From positions 62,001 to 126,000 of the forward strand of contig CACAWX010000002.1 in the NCBI GenBank assembly GCA_902536305.1: a DNA stretch of 64,000 nucleotides. Reading direction: 5' to 3'. Below the pieces are notes generated by a model. The model made no database searches. It worked only from the letters and a program-made list of their open reading frames with translations, and was not told the DNA's origin. Positions within the stretch are counted from its first letter, which is position 1; each line of letters opens with the position of its first letter. Made by a program: the position numbers and the translations under genes. Source of the stretch: an uncultured Pelagibacteraceae bacterium. GTDB taxonomy: Bacteria > Pseudomonadota > Alphaproteobacteria > Pelagibacterales > Pelagibacteraceae. Positions 1 through 9,693 of this stretch are shown in pieces.

Positions 1-153
1 AAATACACAAGAGAGGAAGCAGCCTTTCCAAACGAATACGTAAAAAATAACAAATATTGGGCACCAGTAGCTAGAGTAGACAATGTTTACGGTGACCGTA
101 ATTTAGTTTGTTCTTGTCCTTCTATGGACGAATATAAAGACGAAGCAGCTTAA
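1..153 (+). CDS. gcvP: glycine dehydrogenase (P protein), C-terminal end, partial
   Basis: Frame 1 reads [50 protein letters not shown], the typical GcvP C-terminus. Confidence 0.9.
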   Translation, partial: KYTREEAAFPNEYVKNNKYWAPVARVDNVYGDRNLVCSCPSMDEYKDEAA

Positions 154-162
154 GAATTATAG

Positions 163-1389
163 ATGAAGTTAGCTGTTATCGGATCAGGGATCTCAGGTTT
201 ATCCGCAGCATATCATTTTTCCAAAAATCACAATGTTGATTTGTTCGAGCAAGACGATCATTTTGGAGGTCACTCTCTAACTTATGATATAAAAGAAGAA
301 GATAAAGTTGTGCCTGTTGATTTAGGTTTTATTGTATTTAATGAACAAACATACCCAAACTTAATAAGTTTTTTCCGTGAACTAGATGTTCCTTTTGAAA
401 AAAGCAATATGTCCTTTTCAGTATCTGTGAAAGACTCTAATGTTGAATATGGTGGTAGTGGTTTTAATGCAATTTTTGCTAATAAAAAAAATTTGTTAAA
501 TTTAAAATTTTTGAAGATGATAAATGAAATTATTAATTTTTATAAAAAAGCTCCGTCACTTCTTAATCATAATTTAAGCGAAGACACATTGGGAAATTAT
601 TTAGAAAAATCAAAATTATCAAAATATTTTATCGAATATCATATTATTCCAATGGTCGCAGCTATATGGTCTATGCCATTCAAAAAAGCAAAAGATATGC
701 CTTTAAAACTTTTCTTAAATTTTTTTATAAATCATGGTTTATTTAAATTAAAAAATAGACCCCAATGGTATACCGTTACAAATCGAAGTAGAGCTTATGT
801 TAATAAAGTTCTTGAAAAAATTAGTGGAGAAGTCTTTAAAAATTATAAAGTAAGCAAAATTTTAAGAAGTGAGAACAACGTGAGAATTTCTATTGGTAAT
901 GAATATTTGGATTATGATCACGTCATTTTAGCCTCCCACGCAGATCAAAGTTTAAAAATTTTAGAGGAACCAACTTCTGAAGAAGATAAGATTTTAAAGA
1001 GTTTTTCTTATGTATCAAACAAAGCTTATTTACATATTGACGAGAATTTAATGCCACTTAGAAAATCAGCATGGTCCAGCTGGAACTCTATTACTAAGGA
1101 TAATAGAACTTGTATTACATATTGGTTAAATAAATTACAAAACTTAAAAACTTCAAAAAATTATTTTTTAACCTTAAATCCTGTAGAGCAAATTAATAAC
1201 AATAAGATATTAAAGAAAATAGATTTTACCCATCCTTACTTCAATAAAGAGAATGTAAAACTCCAAAAAGATTTACACAAACTTCAAGGAAAGAAAAGAA
1301 CCTGGTTTTGCGGTAGTTATTTTGGCTATGGTTTTCATGAAGACGGCTTAAAATCATCTATAGAATTATTTAGAAAATTTAAGGACTGA
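163..1389 (+). CDS. NAD(P)/FAD-dependent amine-oxidase-like protein (CFA-operon associated)
   Basis: N-terminal GSGISGLSAAYHF Rossmann motif; adjacent to DUF1365 and CFA synthase. Confidence 0.85.
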   Translation: MKLAVIGSGISGLSAAYHFSKNHNVDLFEQDDHFGGHSLTYDIKEEDKVVPVDLGFIVFNEQTYPNLISFFRELDVPFEKSNMSFSVSVKDSNVEYGGSGFNAIFANKKNLLNLKFLKMINEIINFYKKAPSLLNHNLSEDTLGNYLEKSKLSKYFIEYHIIPMVAAIWSMPFKKAKDMPLKLFLNFFINHGLFKLKNRPQWYTVTNRSRAYVNKVLEKISGEVFKNYKVSKILRSENNVRISIGNEYLDYDHVILASHADQSLKILEEPTSEEDKILKSFSYVSNKAYLHIDENLMPLRKSAWSSWNSITKDNRTCITYWLNKLQNLKTSKNYFLTLNPVEQINNNKILKKIDFTHPYFNKENVKLQKDLHKLQGKKRTWFCGSYFGYGFHEDGLKSSIELFRKFKD

Positions 1390-2147
1390 TGAATTCTTGT
1401 ATTTATAACGGAATAGTAACTCACCATCGATTTAAACCAGTTCAGCATTCATTAAAATATAATACTTTTTCATTATTTGTAGATTTAGATGAACTTGAAA
1501 AATTACATAAAGACATAAAGATATTTTCATTTAACAAATTTAATTTATTTAGTTTTTATAATAAAGATCACGGACCCCGAGATGGAAGTTCATTAAAAGA
1601 ATGGGTTCTCGAAAATTTAAAAAAATTCAATATAAATGAAAATATTTCAAATATTAAATTACTTTGTTACCCAAGAATCTTTGGCTATGTATTCAATCCA
1701 CTAAGTATTTTTTACTGTTACGACTCCGAAAAATTAAGAGCAATTTTTTATGAGGTTAAAAATACTTATAATGAGCAACATACATATATTTTTAAAGTAG
1801 TTGATCATGAGAAAATCGAACAAAAATGTAAAAAAAAATTCTATGTTTCACCATTTATGAATATGAATACTTACTATAATTTTAGACTTTTAAATCCAAA
1901 TGAAAAATTATCGGTATTTATAAAACAAACAGATGATCAAGGAGCAATTCTTACCGCAACACAGGTTGGCGATAAAAAGGAATTTTCTTTTAAACAATTA
2001 CTTATAAACTTTTTCAAATACCCTTTGATGACTATAAAAATCATAACTTCGATACACTTTGAAGCATTTTTATTGTGGAAAAAAGGAGCAATATACAGAA
2101 AAAGAAATGAAAAAATTTTAAACAATTTAAGTTATGAGGAATATTAA
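1389..2147 (+). CDS. DUF1365 family protein
   Basis: CYPRIFGYVFNPLSIFYCYD and YVSPFMNMNTYYNF motifs; overlaps the previous stop. Confidence 0.88.
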   Translation: MNSCIYNGIVTHHRFKPVQHSLKYNTFSLFVDLDELEKLHKDIKIFSFNKFNLFSFYNKDHGPRDGSSLKEWVLENLKKFNINENISNIKLLCYPRIFGYVFNPLSIFYCYDSEKLRAIFYEVKNTYNEQHTYIFKVVDHEKIEQKCKKKFYVSPFMNMNTYYNFRLLNPNEKLSVFIKQTDDQGAILTATQVGDKKEFSFKQLLINFFKYPLMTIKIITSIHFEAFLLWKKGAIYRKRNEKILNNLSYEEY

Positions 2148-3329
2148 ATGAGTTTTTTAAAAATTTCAGAAAAGATTGTTTTAAATAAACTAAAGAAAAT
2201 TAAAAATGGAAATTTAAAACTCATCAATTATGATGGAAAAGTTTTTCATTTTGGAAGTTTAGAAAGTAATCTTTCTGCTAATATAAAAATCAATAATCCA
2301 AAATTTTATTTTAACATAATTTCAGGAGGTAGCTCTGCCTTAGGCGAAGCTCACATGAACAGAGATTTTTATACTTCTAATCTCACAAATCTTATAGAGA
2401 TCAGCGCAAAAAATATTGAATTAGTTTATTCATTTTCAGGAAGTCTTAAAATTAAGAAAATAAAAAACTTTTTTAAATCAATATTTGCTTCAAATACAAA
2501 ATCAAAAAGTTTGCAGTACATATCAAAACATTACGACCTAGGAAATAATTTCTTTTCAAAATGGTTAGATAAAACTCTCACTTATTCTAGTGCTGTTTAT
2601 GAAAATGAAAATGACAGTTTAGAAATAGCTCAAAAAAATAAATATCAAAAATTAATAGATCTTTTAAATGTAAAAGATGGAAATAAAGTTTTAGAAATAG
2701 GTTGTGGTTGGGGAGGTTTTTCAGAATATTTGGCTAAAAATTACAATGTTTCTATCGATTGTATAACGATATCTAAAAAGCAATTCGAGTTTACAAAAAA
2801 AAGAATTTCAGATGCAGGTTTGAATAATAAAGTAAATGTCTTGTTTTTAGATTATCGAGATCTACAGGATAAATATGATAACATTGTATCTATCGAAATG
2901 ATAGAAGCCGTTGGTGAGAATTATCTAGGTAAATATTTTGAGACTATTAAAAAATCGTTAAATAAAAATGGCTCCGCAGCATTACAAGGAATAACTATTA
3001 GAGATGATCTTTTTGATCGGTACAAAAGAAGTGAGGATTTTATTCAAAAATATATTTTTCCAGGAGGTTTTTTACCATCAGTAAATTTGATGAAAACTCT
3101 TATTAAGAAAAATAAACTAAATCTTATTAAAGTTAACTCATATCCGGAAGATTATGCTAGAACTTTAGCAAATTGGAGAATAAATTTTTTTAAAGCTTGG
3201 AATAATATAACCCCATTAGGTTTTGACGAAACATTTAAAAGAATGTGGGAGTTTTACCTGTCTTATTGTGAAGCAGGCTTTAAATCTAAGAACATTAACT
3301 TGATTCAAATTTCTATGTCTAATAAGTAG
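2148..3329 (+). CDS. cyclopropane-fatty-acyl-phospholipid synthase family SAM methyltransferase
   Basis: HYDLGNNFFSKWLDKTLTYSSAVY, VLEIGCGWGGFSEYLA, YIFPGGFLPS motifs. Confidence 0.9.
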   Translation: MSFLKISEKIVLNKLKKIKNGNLKLINYDGKVFHFGSLESNLSANIKINNPKFYFNIISGGSSALGEAHMNRDFYTSNLTNLIEISAKNIELVYSFSGSLKIKKIKNFFKSIFASNTKSKSLQYISKHYDLGNNFFSKWLDKTLTYSSAVYENENDSLEIAQKNKYQKLIDLLNVKDGNKVLEIGCGWGGFSEYLAKNYNVSIDCITISKKQFEFTKKRISDAGLNNKVNVLFLDYRDLQDKYDNIVSIEMIEAVGENYLGKYFETIKKSLNKNGSAALQGITIRDDLFDRYKRSEDFIQKYIFPGGFLPSVNLMKTLIKKNKLNLIKVNSYPEDYARTLANWRINFFKAWNNITPLGFDETFKRMWEFYLSYCEAGFKSKNINLIQISMSNK

Positions 3330-3334
3330 TTGTC

Positions 3335-3859
3335 ATGAAAAAAATATTTGGATTAATTCTATTATTTATATTAAGTGGATGTGCAAATACTATGAAACCA
3401 ATAGATTTTAAAGATCAAAAGCCTAGATTAATAATTGAGGATTATCTCTCTGGAAATGTTAAGGCCTGGGGTGTTTTACAAAATAGATCTGGAAAGGTAA
3501 CAAGACAATTTAAAGCCGATCTCGATGGAAAATGGAATGGGTCTCAATTAATTTTAGATGAAGTTTTCAATTGGACCGACGGTGAGAGACAAACTCGACA
3601 ATGGACTATTAATAAAATTGATGAGCACAATTATGAGGGTACAGCTTCCGACGTGGTTGGAACAGCAAAAGGTTACTCTTATGGTCCCGCATTTAAGTTT
3701 GAGTATGTATTATTAGTTCCGATTAAAGGAAAAAACATAAAAATTACTTTTGATGACTGGATATTTATGCAAGACGAGCGTGTGGCAATAAATAGAGCAA
3801 CAATGACAAAATTTGGATTTAAAGTTGCAGAATTAACTGTAATGTTTATAAAAGACTAA
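3335..3859 (+). CDS. DUF3833 family lipoprotein
   Basis: Lipobox LSGCAN; DYLSGNVKAWGVLQNRSGKVTRQF. Confidence 0.8.
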   Translation: MKKIFGLILLFILSGCANTMKPIDFKDQKPRLIIEDYLSGNVKAWGVLQNRSGKVTRQFKADLDGKWNGSQLILDEVFNWTDGERQTRQWTINKIDEHNYEGTASDVVGTAKGYSYGPAFKFEYVLLVPIKGKNIKITFDDWIFMQDERVAINRATMTKFGFKVAELTVMFIKD

Positions 3860-3860
3860 T

Positions 3861-4448
3861 ATGTTTGAATTACCAAAATTAAATTACTCAAACTCAGCTT
3901 TGTCTCCGATCATGTCAGAGCAAACATTGGATTTACATCACGGAAAACATCATCAAACTTATATCACTAATTTAAATAATTTTATTAAAAGTTCCGATTA
4001 TGAAAATTTGTCTTTAGAAGAAATAATAAAAAAATCTTCCAAAGAAAGTAAAGCAGGTATATTTAACAATGCAAGCCAACATTGGAATCATAATCTTTTT
4101 TGGCAATGTATGAAACCTAACGGAGGAGGAAAAATGCCCTCTAAACTAGATGATAAAATAAAAAAAGATTTTGGAAGTTTTGAAAAATTTAGAGATGAAT
4201 TCATTAAGGCAGGCACTACTCAGTTTGGTTCAGGTTGGTGTTGGTTGTCAATTAAAGACGGAAAATTAGTTGTTACTAAAAGCCCGAATGCTGAAAATCC
4301 ACTTATACATAACATGAAACCAATACTTGGTTGTGATGTGTGGGAGCATTCATACTACATAGATTATCAAAATAAAAGACCCGCATATTTAGAAAACTTT
4401 TTTGATAAATTAATTAATTGGGAATTTGTAGAATCAAATTTAGATTAA
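3861..4448 (+). CDS. sodB: superoxide dismutase (Fe)
   Basis: LHHGKHHQTYITNLN and DVWEHSYYIDYQNKRPAYLENF motifs. Confidence 0.95.
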   Translation: MFELPKLNYSNSALSPIMSEQTLDLHHGKHHQTYITNLNNFIKSSDYENLSLEEIIKKSSKESKAGIFNNASQHWNHNLFWQCMKPNGGGKMPSKLDDKIKKDFGSFEKFRDEFIKAGTTQFGSGWCWLSIKDGKLVVTKSPNAENPLIHNMKPILGCDVWEHSYYIDYQNKRPAYLENFFDKLINWEFVESNLD

Positions 4449-4454
4449 TAATTT

Positions 4455-4862
4455 TTATCTATTTCTTCTTGCAAAAATAAACGACCGAACACATTGAAGA
4501 GTAAAAAATAAACCAGTAAATAACATCATTATTTTTGAAGCGTCGGCCCAAATATTTTCAAAAGCAGCACCACCCGCTAATGTTCTTATAAAATCCAGTC
4601 CACCAAGAAAAATCACAAGACCAAAAATAACAACAATATGCATAAATAGTTTTTTTTTAGTGGGAAATTTAATAGCAAGATAAGAGAAAATAAACAAAGG
4701 GACTCCAAGAAAGGACGGAATATAAGATGTCAAAGATGAGCTACCAGATATTAGACTAATAACCACCCCCCAACCAATGAGAAAAATTCCATAAAAAACA
4801 GAAAGACTTTCAATTGTTATGTTAAAAACCTTAAACTCTTTTTGTAAATTTTCAGAATTCAT
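4455..4862 (-). CDS. hypothetical multi-pass membrane protein
   Basis: 135-aa ORF with several hydrophobic segments. Confidence 0.6.
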   Translation of the reverse strand: MNSENLQKEFKVFNITIESLSVFYGIFLIGWGVVISLISGSSSLTSYIPSFLGVPLFIFSYLAIKFPTKKKLFMHIVVIFGLVIFLGGLDFIRTLAGGAAFENIWADASKIMMLFTGLFFTLQCVRSFIFARRNR

Positions 4863-4932
4863 ACTAATAGTTATATTATATAACTCTTTTAAATTATTTT
4901 TTCAAATTATTCAGAGTACAGATATATACACA

Positions 4933-5052
4933 TTAAAAAATTTTACCTATTCCTAAAGCAGCTGCTCCAATTATAACGAGCCAAATTAGACCTTTTATCA
5001 AAAAAAAGTAAAATCCACCAACTAATAAATTTTTAAAAAGTTTTTTTTTCAT
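4933..5052 (-). CDS. small membrane protein, 39 aa
   Basis: Read from the minus strand: MKKKLFKNLLVGGFYFFLIKGLIWLVIIGAAALGIGKIF*; below the ORF-track length cutoff. Confidence 0.5.
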   Translation of the reverse strand: MKKKLFKNLLVGGFYFFLIKGLIWLVIIGAAALGIGKIF

Positions 5053-5089
5053 TTAATTAAATAAAAATTCATAAATCTAATTGTCTAAA

Positions 5090-5842
5090 CTAACGTTTTA
5101 CAAGTTTATCAACCAAAAATAGATAAACTTTAATGGGTAGTATTCTTAAAAACTTAAGAGTTAAAGTTAATCCCTTAGGAAAGTGAATTTCAAAAGCATT
5201 ACTTTTCACTAAACCATTAAAAATTTTATCTGCAGCATAATCAACGGTTTTGAGAAATGGCATAGGAAATTCATTTTTTTCGGTTAAAGAAGTTTTAATA
5301 AAACCTGGCGATATAACTGATACTCTTACTCCAAATTTTTTAAAGTCAAAATAAATACTCTCACAAAAATTTGTTAATGCAGCTTTTGAGGGGCCATAAC
5401 CGCTTGAATTTGGCAGACCTCGATAGCCGGCTATTGAAGACACAATAGATATATGACCTGATTTTCTACTTTTAAAATATTCTTCGACTGATTTTACACA
5501 ATCAACCACTCCCAAAAAATTTACTTTTATTACATTTTTTATTTTTTCTGGGTCTATATTTTTTTCATCTTTTGGTTCATAAGTTCCACTTGAAAATAAA
5601 CATAAATCTAAATTACCAAATTCGCTTATGATATTTTTAAAAACAGTGTTTATTTGATTCTGATCAGTAACATCTAATGGGAAAGATACAATATTTTCGT
5701 TCTTTGCTAACTCTTGTAATAATTCTCTTCTCCTAGCAGAAACAGCAACTTTCCATCCTTCAGCAGCAAATTTTTCAGCCACAGCCTTTCCAATTCCACT
5801 GCTTGCACCTGTAATCCATATTTTTTTCTGATTTTCAGACAT
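5090..5842 (-). CDS. short-chain dehydrogenase/reductase
   Basis: TGASSGIGKAVAE, SGYGPSKAAL motifs. Confidence 0.9.
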   Translation of the reverse strand: MSENQKKIWITGASSGIGKAVAEKFAAEGWKVAVSARRRELLQELAKNENIVSFPLDVTDQNQINTVFKNIISEFGNLDLCLFSSGTYEPKDEKNIDPEKIKNVIKVNFLGVVDCVKSVEEYFKSRKSGHISIVSSIAGYRGLPNSSGYGPSKAALTNFCESIYFDFKKFGVRVSVISPGFIKTSLTEKNEFPMPFLKTVDYAADKIFNGLVKSNAFEIHFPKGLTLTLKFLRILPIKVYLFLVDKLVKR

Positions 5843-5863
5843 TAATTAGTTATACCTTAAATT

Positions 5864-6328
5864 ATGACAAAGAATAAATATTTATCATTGCTCATTCTTC
5901 TTTTAGTAACTTTTATCGCACCAGTTATCGGTAGTTACGTAACTTCAGTATTTAAAGAACCATGGTACTCTGAAATAATTCAACCTAGTTTTAATCCGCC
6001 TAGTTGGGTCTTCCCTCCAGTCTGGTCGACACTTTATGTGATGATGTCCATAGCGATTTGGAGAGTTTGGACAACATTTTTTAATTCTAGAATATTAAAA
6101 TTATATTTTTTTCACTTATTCTTTAACTGTATTTGGAGTATTATTTTTTTTGGATTTCATCAAATTGGATTAGCTCTCATTAATATTATTGTTATTCTTT
6201 TTTTCATTATTATTTTAATGAAAGAATACTTGAAAATTGATAAATTGAGTTTTTATTTAATGATACCATATTTTCTTTGGTCAAGTTTTGCTCTTGTATT
6301 AAATGCTTCAATTTTATTTTTAAATTAA
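5864..6328 (+). CDS. tspO: TspO/MBR (tryptophan-rich sensory) family protein
   Basis: EPWYSEIIQPSFNPPSWVFPPVWSTLYVMMSIAIWRVW. Confidence 0.9.
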   Translation: MTKNKYLSLLILLLVTFIAPVIGSYVTSVFKEPWYSEIIQPSFNPPSWVFPPVWSTLYVMMSIAIWRVWTTFFNSRILKLYFFHLFFNCIWSIIFFGFHQIGLALINIIVILFFIIILMKEYLKIDKLSFYLMIPYFLWSSFALVLNASILFLN

Positions 6329-6793
6329 CTTTTTAATAGGATAGTTTCTTTTTAAAATATATTTATTAATAATTATCGATAGAACTATTATTAATAAAGA
6401 TCCTGAAATAACTGGAAATAATATATACTCAAAAGATACGTCAGAAAGCAAAGCGATGAGGGGGTTTGCAACCGCTGGCGGATGGACGCACTTAAAGTAC
6501 ATCATTAAAACAACAGAAACACCTACTGATAAACCTAATGTGATAAATGAAACACCTATAAACTCATTAAAAATTATTCCAGTTACTATACAAACTAAAT
6601 GTCCCAAAAATATATTTTTAGGTTGAGCTATATCACTTTTATGTAAAGCTAAAGCTATAAATACAGTTGGACCAAAAGAAATCATTAGCCAAAAACCTGT
6701 GGATGTCTCGTAACTTAAAAATGATAGTAAGCCAATAATTATAGTTGAACCAATGCCAACAATTACTGGTTCAGTATTTTTTGAAAAATTCAT
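6320..6793 (-). CDS. HPP family membrane protein
   Basis: HPPAVANPLIALL motif in a hydrophobic protein. Confidence 0.85.
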   Translation of the reverse strand: MNFSKNTEPVIVGIGSTIIIGLLSFLSYETSTGFWLMISFGPTVFIALALHKSDIAQPKNIFLGHLVCIVTGIIFNEFIGVSFITLGLSVGVSVVLMMYFKCVHPPAVANPLIALLSDVSFEYILFPVISGSLLIIVLSIIINKYILKRNYPIKKLI

Positions 6794-6828
6794 ATATCTT
6801 TATTTTTAATTTAAGTTATATACAAATA

Positions 6829-7623
6829 ATGAATTATAACAAATCTTTCAATTTCTTAAAAAATCTCCCATTAAAACTTAATTCTTTTTATAAAAAAAAA
6901 TCTTATTCAGGAATAAAAGTTAACAATAAATCAAAATCTAAAAAAGATTTTGATCCCGTGACTAATTTTGATAAAGCATTTGAGAAATATATTAGATCAC
7001 TAATAAATAAAAAGTTTCCCAAAGACGCAATAATCGGTGAGGAATTTTCTGATAAGTTTTCTGACAATAATTATAAGTGGTCTGTAGATCCAATTGATGG
7101 AACCCGAGCTTTTGTAATAGGTGCGCCTACATGGTCAAATCTAATAAGTTTATCCTTCGAGGAAAAATCTTTAATTGGTCTAGCTAATTTTCCAGAATTA
7201 AGTAAATTTTATATTAACGATAAAAAAAAATCATATCTATTTAACAGTAATAAAAAAACCGTTTTAAAATCTTCAAATAACAATAATTTAAAAACAATAA
7301 AAATTATTGGAAATTTTCATGGCACACTGAGCTACGAAAAACAAAGAAAAGTCATTAAGAAATTTGGTTGGTCTTTTAGACTCGCGGGGTTTGATGCTTT
7401 AAATTATTGTTTATTAGCCGAAGGAAAAGTTGATGCTGTAATTGAAGCAAATTTAAAACCTTATGATATACTACCTTTAATACCGATTATTAAAAATGCT
7501 GGAGCAATTGTAACAAACTGGAAAAATGAGCCAGCAGAAAATGGAGGAAATATTTTAGCGACATCCAACAAGACTCTGCACAATAAAATATTGAAGCTAT
7601 TAAAACCTTTTACAAAAAAATGA
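6829..7623 (+). CDS. inositol monophosphatase/histidinol-phosphatase family protein
   Basis: GEEFSD, WSVDPIDGTRAFVIGAP motifs; ATG at 6829 chosen over the longer ORF start at 6745. Confidence 0.85.
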   Translation: MNYNKSFNFLKNLPLKLNSFYKKKSYSGIKVNNKSKSKKDFDPVTNFDKAFEKYIRSLINKKFPKDAIIGEEFSDKFSDNNYKWSVDPIDGTRAFVIGAPTWSNLISLSFEEKSLIGLANFPELSKFYINDKKKSYLFNSNKKTVLKSSNNNNLKTIKIIGNFHGTLSYEKQRKVIKKFGWSFRLAGFDALNYCLLAEGKVDAVIEANLKPYDILPLIPIIKNAGAIVTNWKNEPAENGGNILATSNKTLHNKILKLLKPFTKK

Positions 7624-8141
7624 TAAATGTATTTTTAAATAGAATTTTTAGAGCAATTAAAATTGATATTGAACTTTTTGAGGAAGTAGAAAAAGATAAG
7701 AAAGCTACTTTCCAAGCAGGTGCAGTAGTAGTTCTTTCAAGTTTGGCAGCCGGTGTTGGGTCCATTCATTTAGGAGCCTCTAATTTTTTAGTTGCCCCAG
7801 CTCTATCTTTGTTAAGTTGGTATGTTTGGGCTTATGTGATCTATTTTGTTGGGGTAAAACTTTTTAGAGATCCTAAAACCAAGAGTAATCATGGTGAGCT
7901 CTTGAGAACAATTGGCTTTTCTAGCGCTCCAGGTCTTATTCGAGTTTTTGGTGTTACTCCAGAATTAATGACTGTAACTTTTATTGGCTCAGCTTTTTGG
8001 ATGCTGGCATGTATGGTTGTAGCTGTTAAAGCGGCTCTAGACTACGAAAGTCTTTGGAAAGCTTTTGGTGTTGTCGTAGTTTCTTGGCTGTTTCAAGCTT
8101 TCTTCTTGTTCTTAGTAATTGTTTTATTTAAAGGAATTTAA
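7620..8141 (+). CDS. Yip1-type membrane protein
   Basis: Hydrophobic, FSSAPGLIRVFG pattern; overlaps the upstream stop. Confidence 0.65.
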   Translation: MINVFLNRIFRAIKIDIELFEEVEKDKKATFQAGAVVVLSSLAAGVGSIHLGASNFLVAPALSLLSWYVWAYVIYFVGVKLFRDPKTKSNHGELLRTIGFSSAPGLIRVFGVTPELMTVTFIGSAFWMLACMVVAVKAALDYESLWKAFGVVVVSWLFQAFFLFLVIVLFKGI

Positions 8142-8452
8142 ATAGGAAAAATTGTTTTTGATAGGTTGCAACTGTTACAAATTTTGTAACTATGCATGAT
8201 TAAATTTTGCTTAACACTAGTGTCTTCTTTTTTACACTCCTCACAAACATTATTAATTTCACTAATTTTATTAACTACCCAAGCTCTATGATAAAAATTA
8301 TCTATATTTTTTTGTATTAGGCCTTTAGCAACTTCTTCTGCTTTTTTTTTATCAAAAGGGCCATGAACAGTTTTTGTTTTATGATCTAAAGTGTCGATAT
8401 TATTAGGATTTTTGTGTATTCCCTCTATGACAATAAATCCGTCGTTTTCCAT
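8138..8452 (-). CDS. hypothetical protein with two C-x2-C pairs
   Basis: CEECKKED and CNSCNLSK pairs. Confidence 0.6.
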   Translation of the reverse strand: MENDGFIVIEGIHKNPNNIDTLDHKTKTVHGPFDKKKAEEVAKGLIQKNIDNFYHRAWVVNKISEINNVCEECKKEDTSVKQNLIMHSYKICNSCNLSKTIFPI

Positions 8453-8477
8453 TAATATTAATATATCATTTTAAGTG

Positions 8478-9050
8478 ATGAAAAAAATTTTACTTTTTGT
8501 CACTATATTTTTAATAAACCTAAATCTTAGTGCCAGTGAAAATAAAAAAGCTTATTTTGCTGGAGGGTGTTTTTGGTGCATGGAAGAGTCGTTCGACTCA
8601 GTTGATGGAGTTTTATCCTCTATATCTGGATATTCAGGAGGCCATTTAAAAAATCCAACCTATCAAGATGTTATTTATAAAGACACTGGCCATGTAGAAG
8701 CTATAGAAATAACATATGACCCTGAAATTGTAAGTTATGAGAAACTTTTAAATGTTTACTGGAGAAATATTGATCCATTTGATGCTCAAGGACAATTTTG
8801 CGACAAGGGAAAAAGCTATAGATCAGTTATTTTTTTTCAGAATCAACTAGAGAAAGAATTTATTAATAAATCTTTTAAAGATCTGGAAAATAAATTTAGT
8901 AATAAAATAGTCACTTTAGTTTGGAAATTTGATAAATTTTACCCTGCTGAAGATTATCACCAGGATTATTATGAAAAAAATTTTATTCGTTATTTAATGT
9001 ATAAAAAAGGGTGTAAAAGAGAAGAAACCTTGAAGAGAATATGGAATTAA
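8478..9050 (+). CDS. msrA: peptide-methionine (S)-S-oxide reductase, probably exported
   Basis: GGCFWCMEESF, GYSGG, YHQDY motifs; signal-like N-terminus. Confidence 0.93.
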   Translation: MKKILLFVTIFLINLNLSASENKKAYFAGGCFWCMEESFDSVDGVLSSISGYSGGHLKNPTYQDVIYKDTGHVEAIEITYDPEIVSYEKLLNVYWRNIDPFDAQGQFCDKGKSYRSVIFFQNQLEKEFINKSFKDLENKFSNKIVTLVWKFDKFYPAEDYHQDYYEKNFIRYLMYKKGCKREETLKRIWN

Positions 9051-9496
9051 AAAAAATACTCTTATCAATTTTTTTTGTTGGTCTAATTAGTTCTGCTAAA
9101 GCGGATATCATCAAACCTGCTGAAAACTTGTCAGCATATGATGTGATCAAGATACAACTTGATGCTCTTAAAAATAATGATGATAAAGATAATGGAATAA
9201 AGCAGACCTGGTTATTTGCCCATCCAGAAAATAAGAAAATGACAGGGCCATATCCGAGATTTAGAGTTATGCTTTATGATGTTCACTACAGAATACTTTT
9301 GAATCATTATTCTCATAAAATTGATTTAATCATGAACACTGATAATAAATTTGTTTATGGCGTTAAAGTATTGAGTGAAGAAAAAAAGCAATTCTATTAT
9401 TTATGGCATATGGAAAGAGGTAACGACAAAAATTGCAAAAGTTGTTGGTTTACTTCAGGAGTTTCAATGCCAACTGATCAAGGTAATTCAATTTGA
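9041..9496 (+). CDS. DUF4864-like exported protein
   Basis: Signal peptide; IQLDALKNND.. TWLFAHPENKKMTGP pattern. Confidence 0.65.
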   Translation: MELKKILLSIFFVGLISSAKADIIKPAENLSAYDVIKIQLDALKNNDDKDNGIKQTWLFAHPENKKMTGPYPRFRVMLYDVHYRILLNHYSHKIDLIMNTDNKFVYGVKVLSEEKKQFYYLWHMERGNDKNCKSCWFTSGVSMPTDQGNSI

Positions 9497-9693
9497 AACG
9501 CCCACCTTTTGTAGTTAGATATATAATCATAGGATCAATTTTAGTTGTACCACCAATTCTAAGCGCTCATTATGGCACAATTTATTTGGGTAAAGATAAT
9601 GGAGTTCTTTTAGGTTTTTGCGTTGGGATTATCTCCGTTTCTTATGCATGCTGGAAACTTTTTGTTGATGGCTGGAGGGATGACGAAGATTAA
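9493..9693 (+). CDS. small membrane protein
   Basis: 66 aa, hydrophobic, overlapping both neighbours by a few bases. Confidence 0.6.
   Translation: MKRPPFVVRYIIIGSILVVPPILSAHYGTIYLGKDNGVLLGFCVGIISVSYACWKLFVDGWRDDED

Noticed and set aside
1937-2125. 62-aa minus-strand ORF
   Set aside because: Antisense to the well-supported DUF1365 gene; low-complexity AT-rich shadow frame.
6745-6828. N-terminal 28-aa extension of the phosphatase ORF
   Set aside because: Antisense to the start of the HPP gene and hydrophobic without support; ATG at 6829 fits better.
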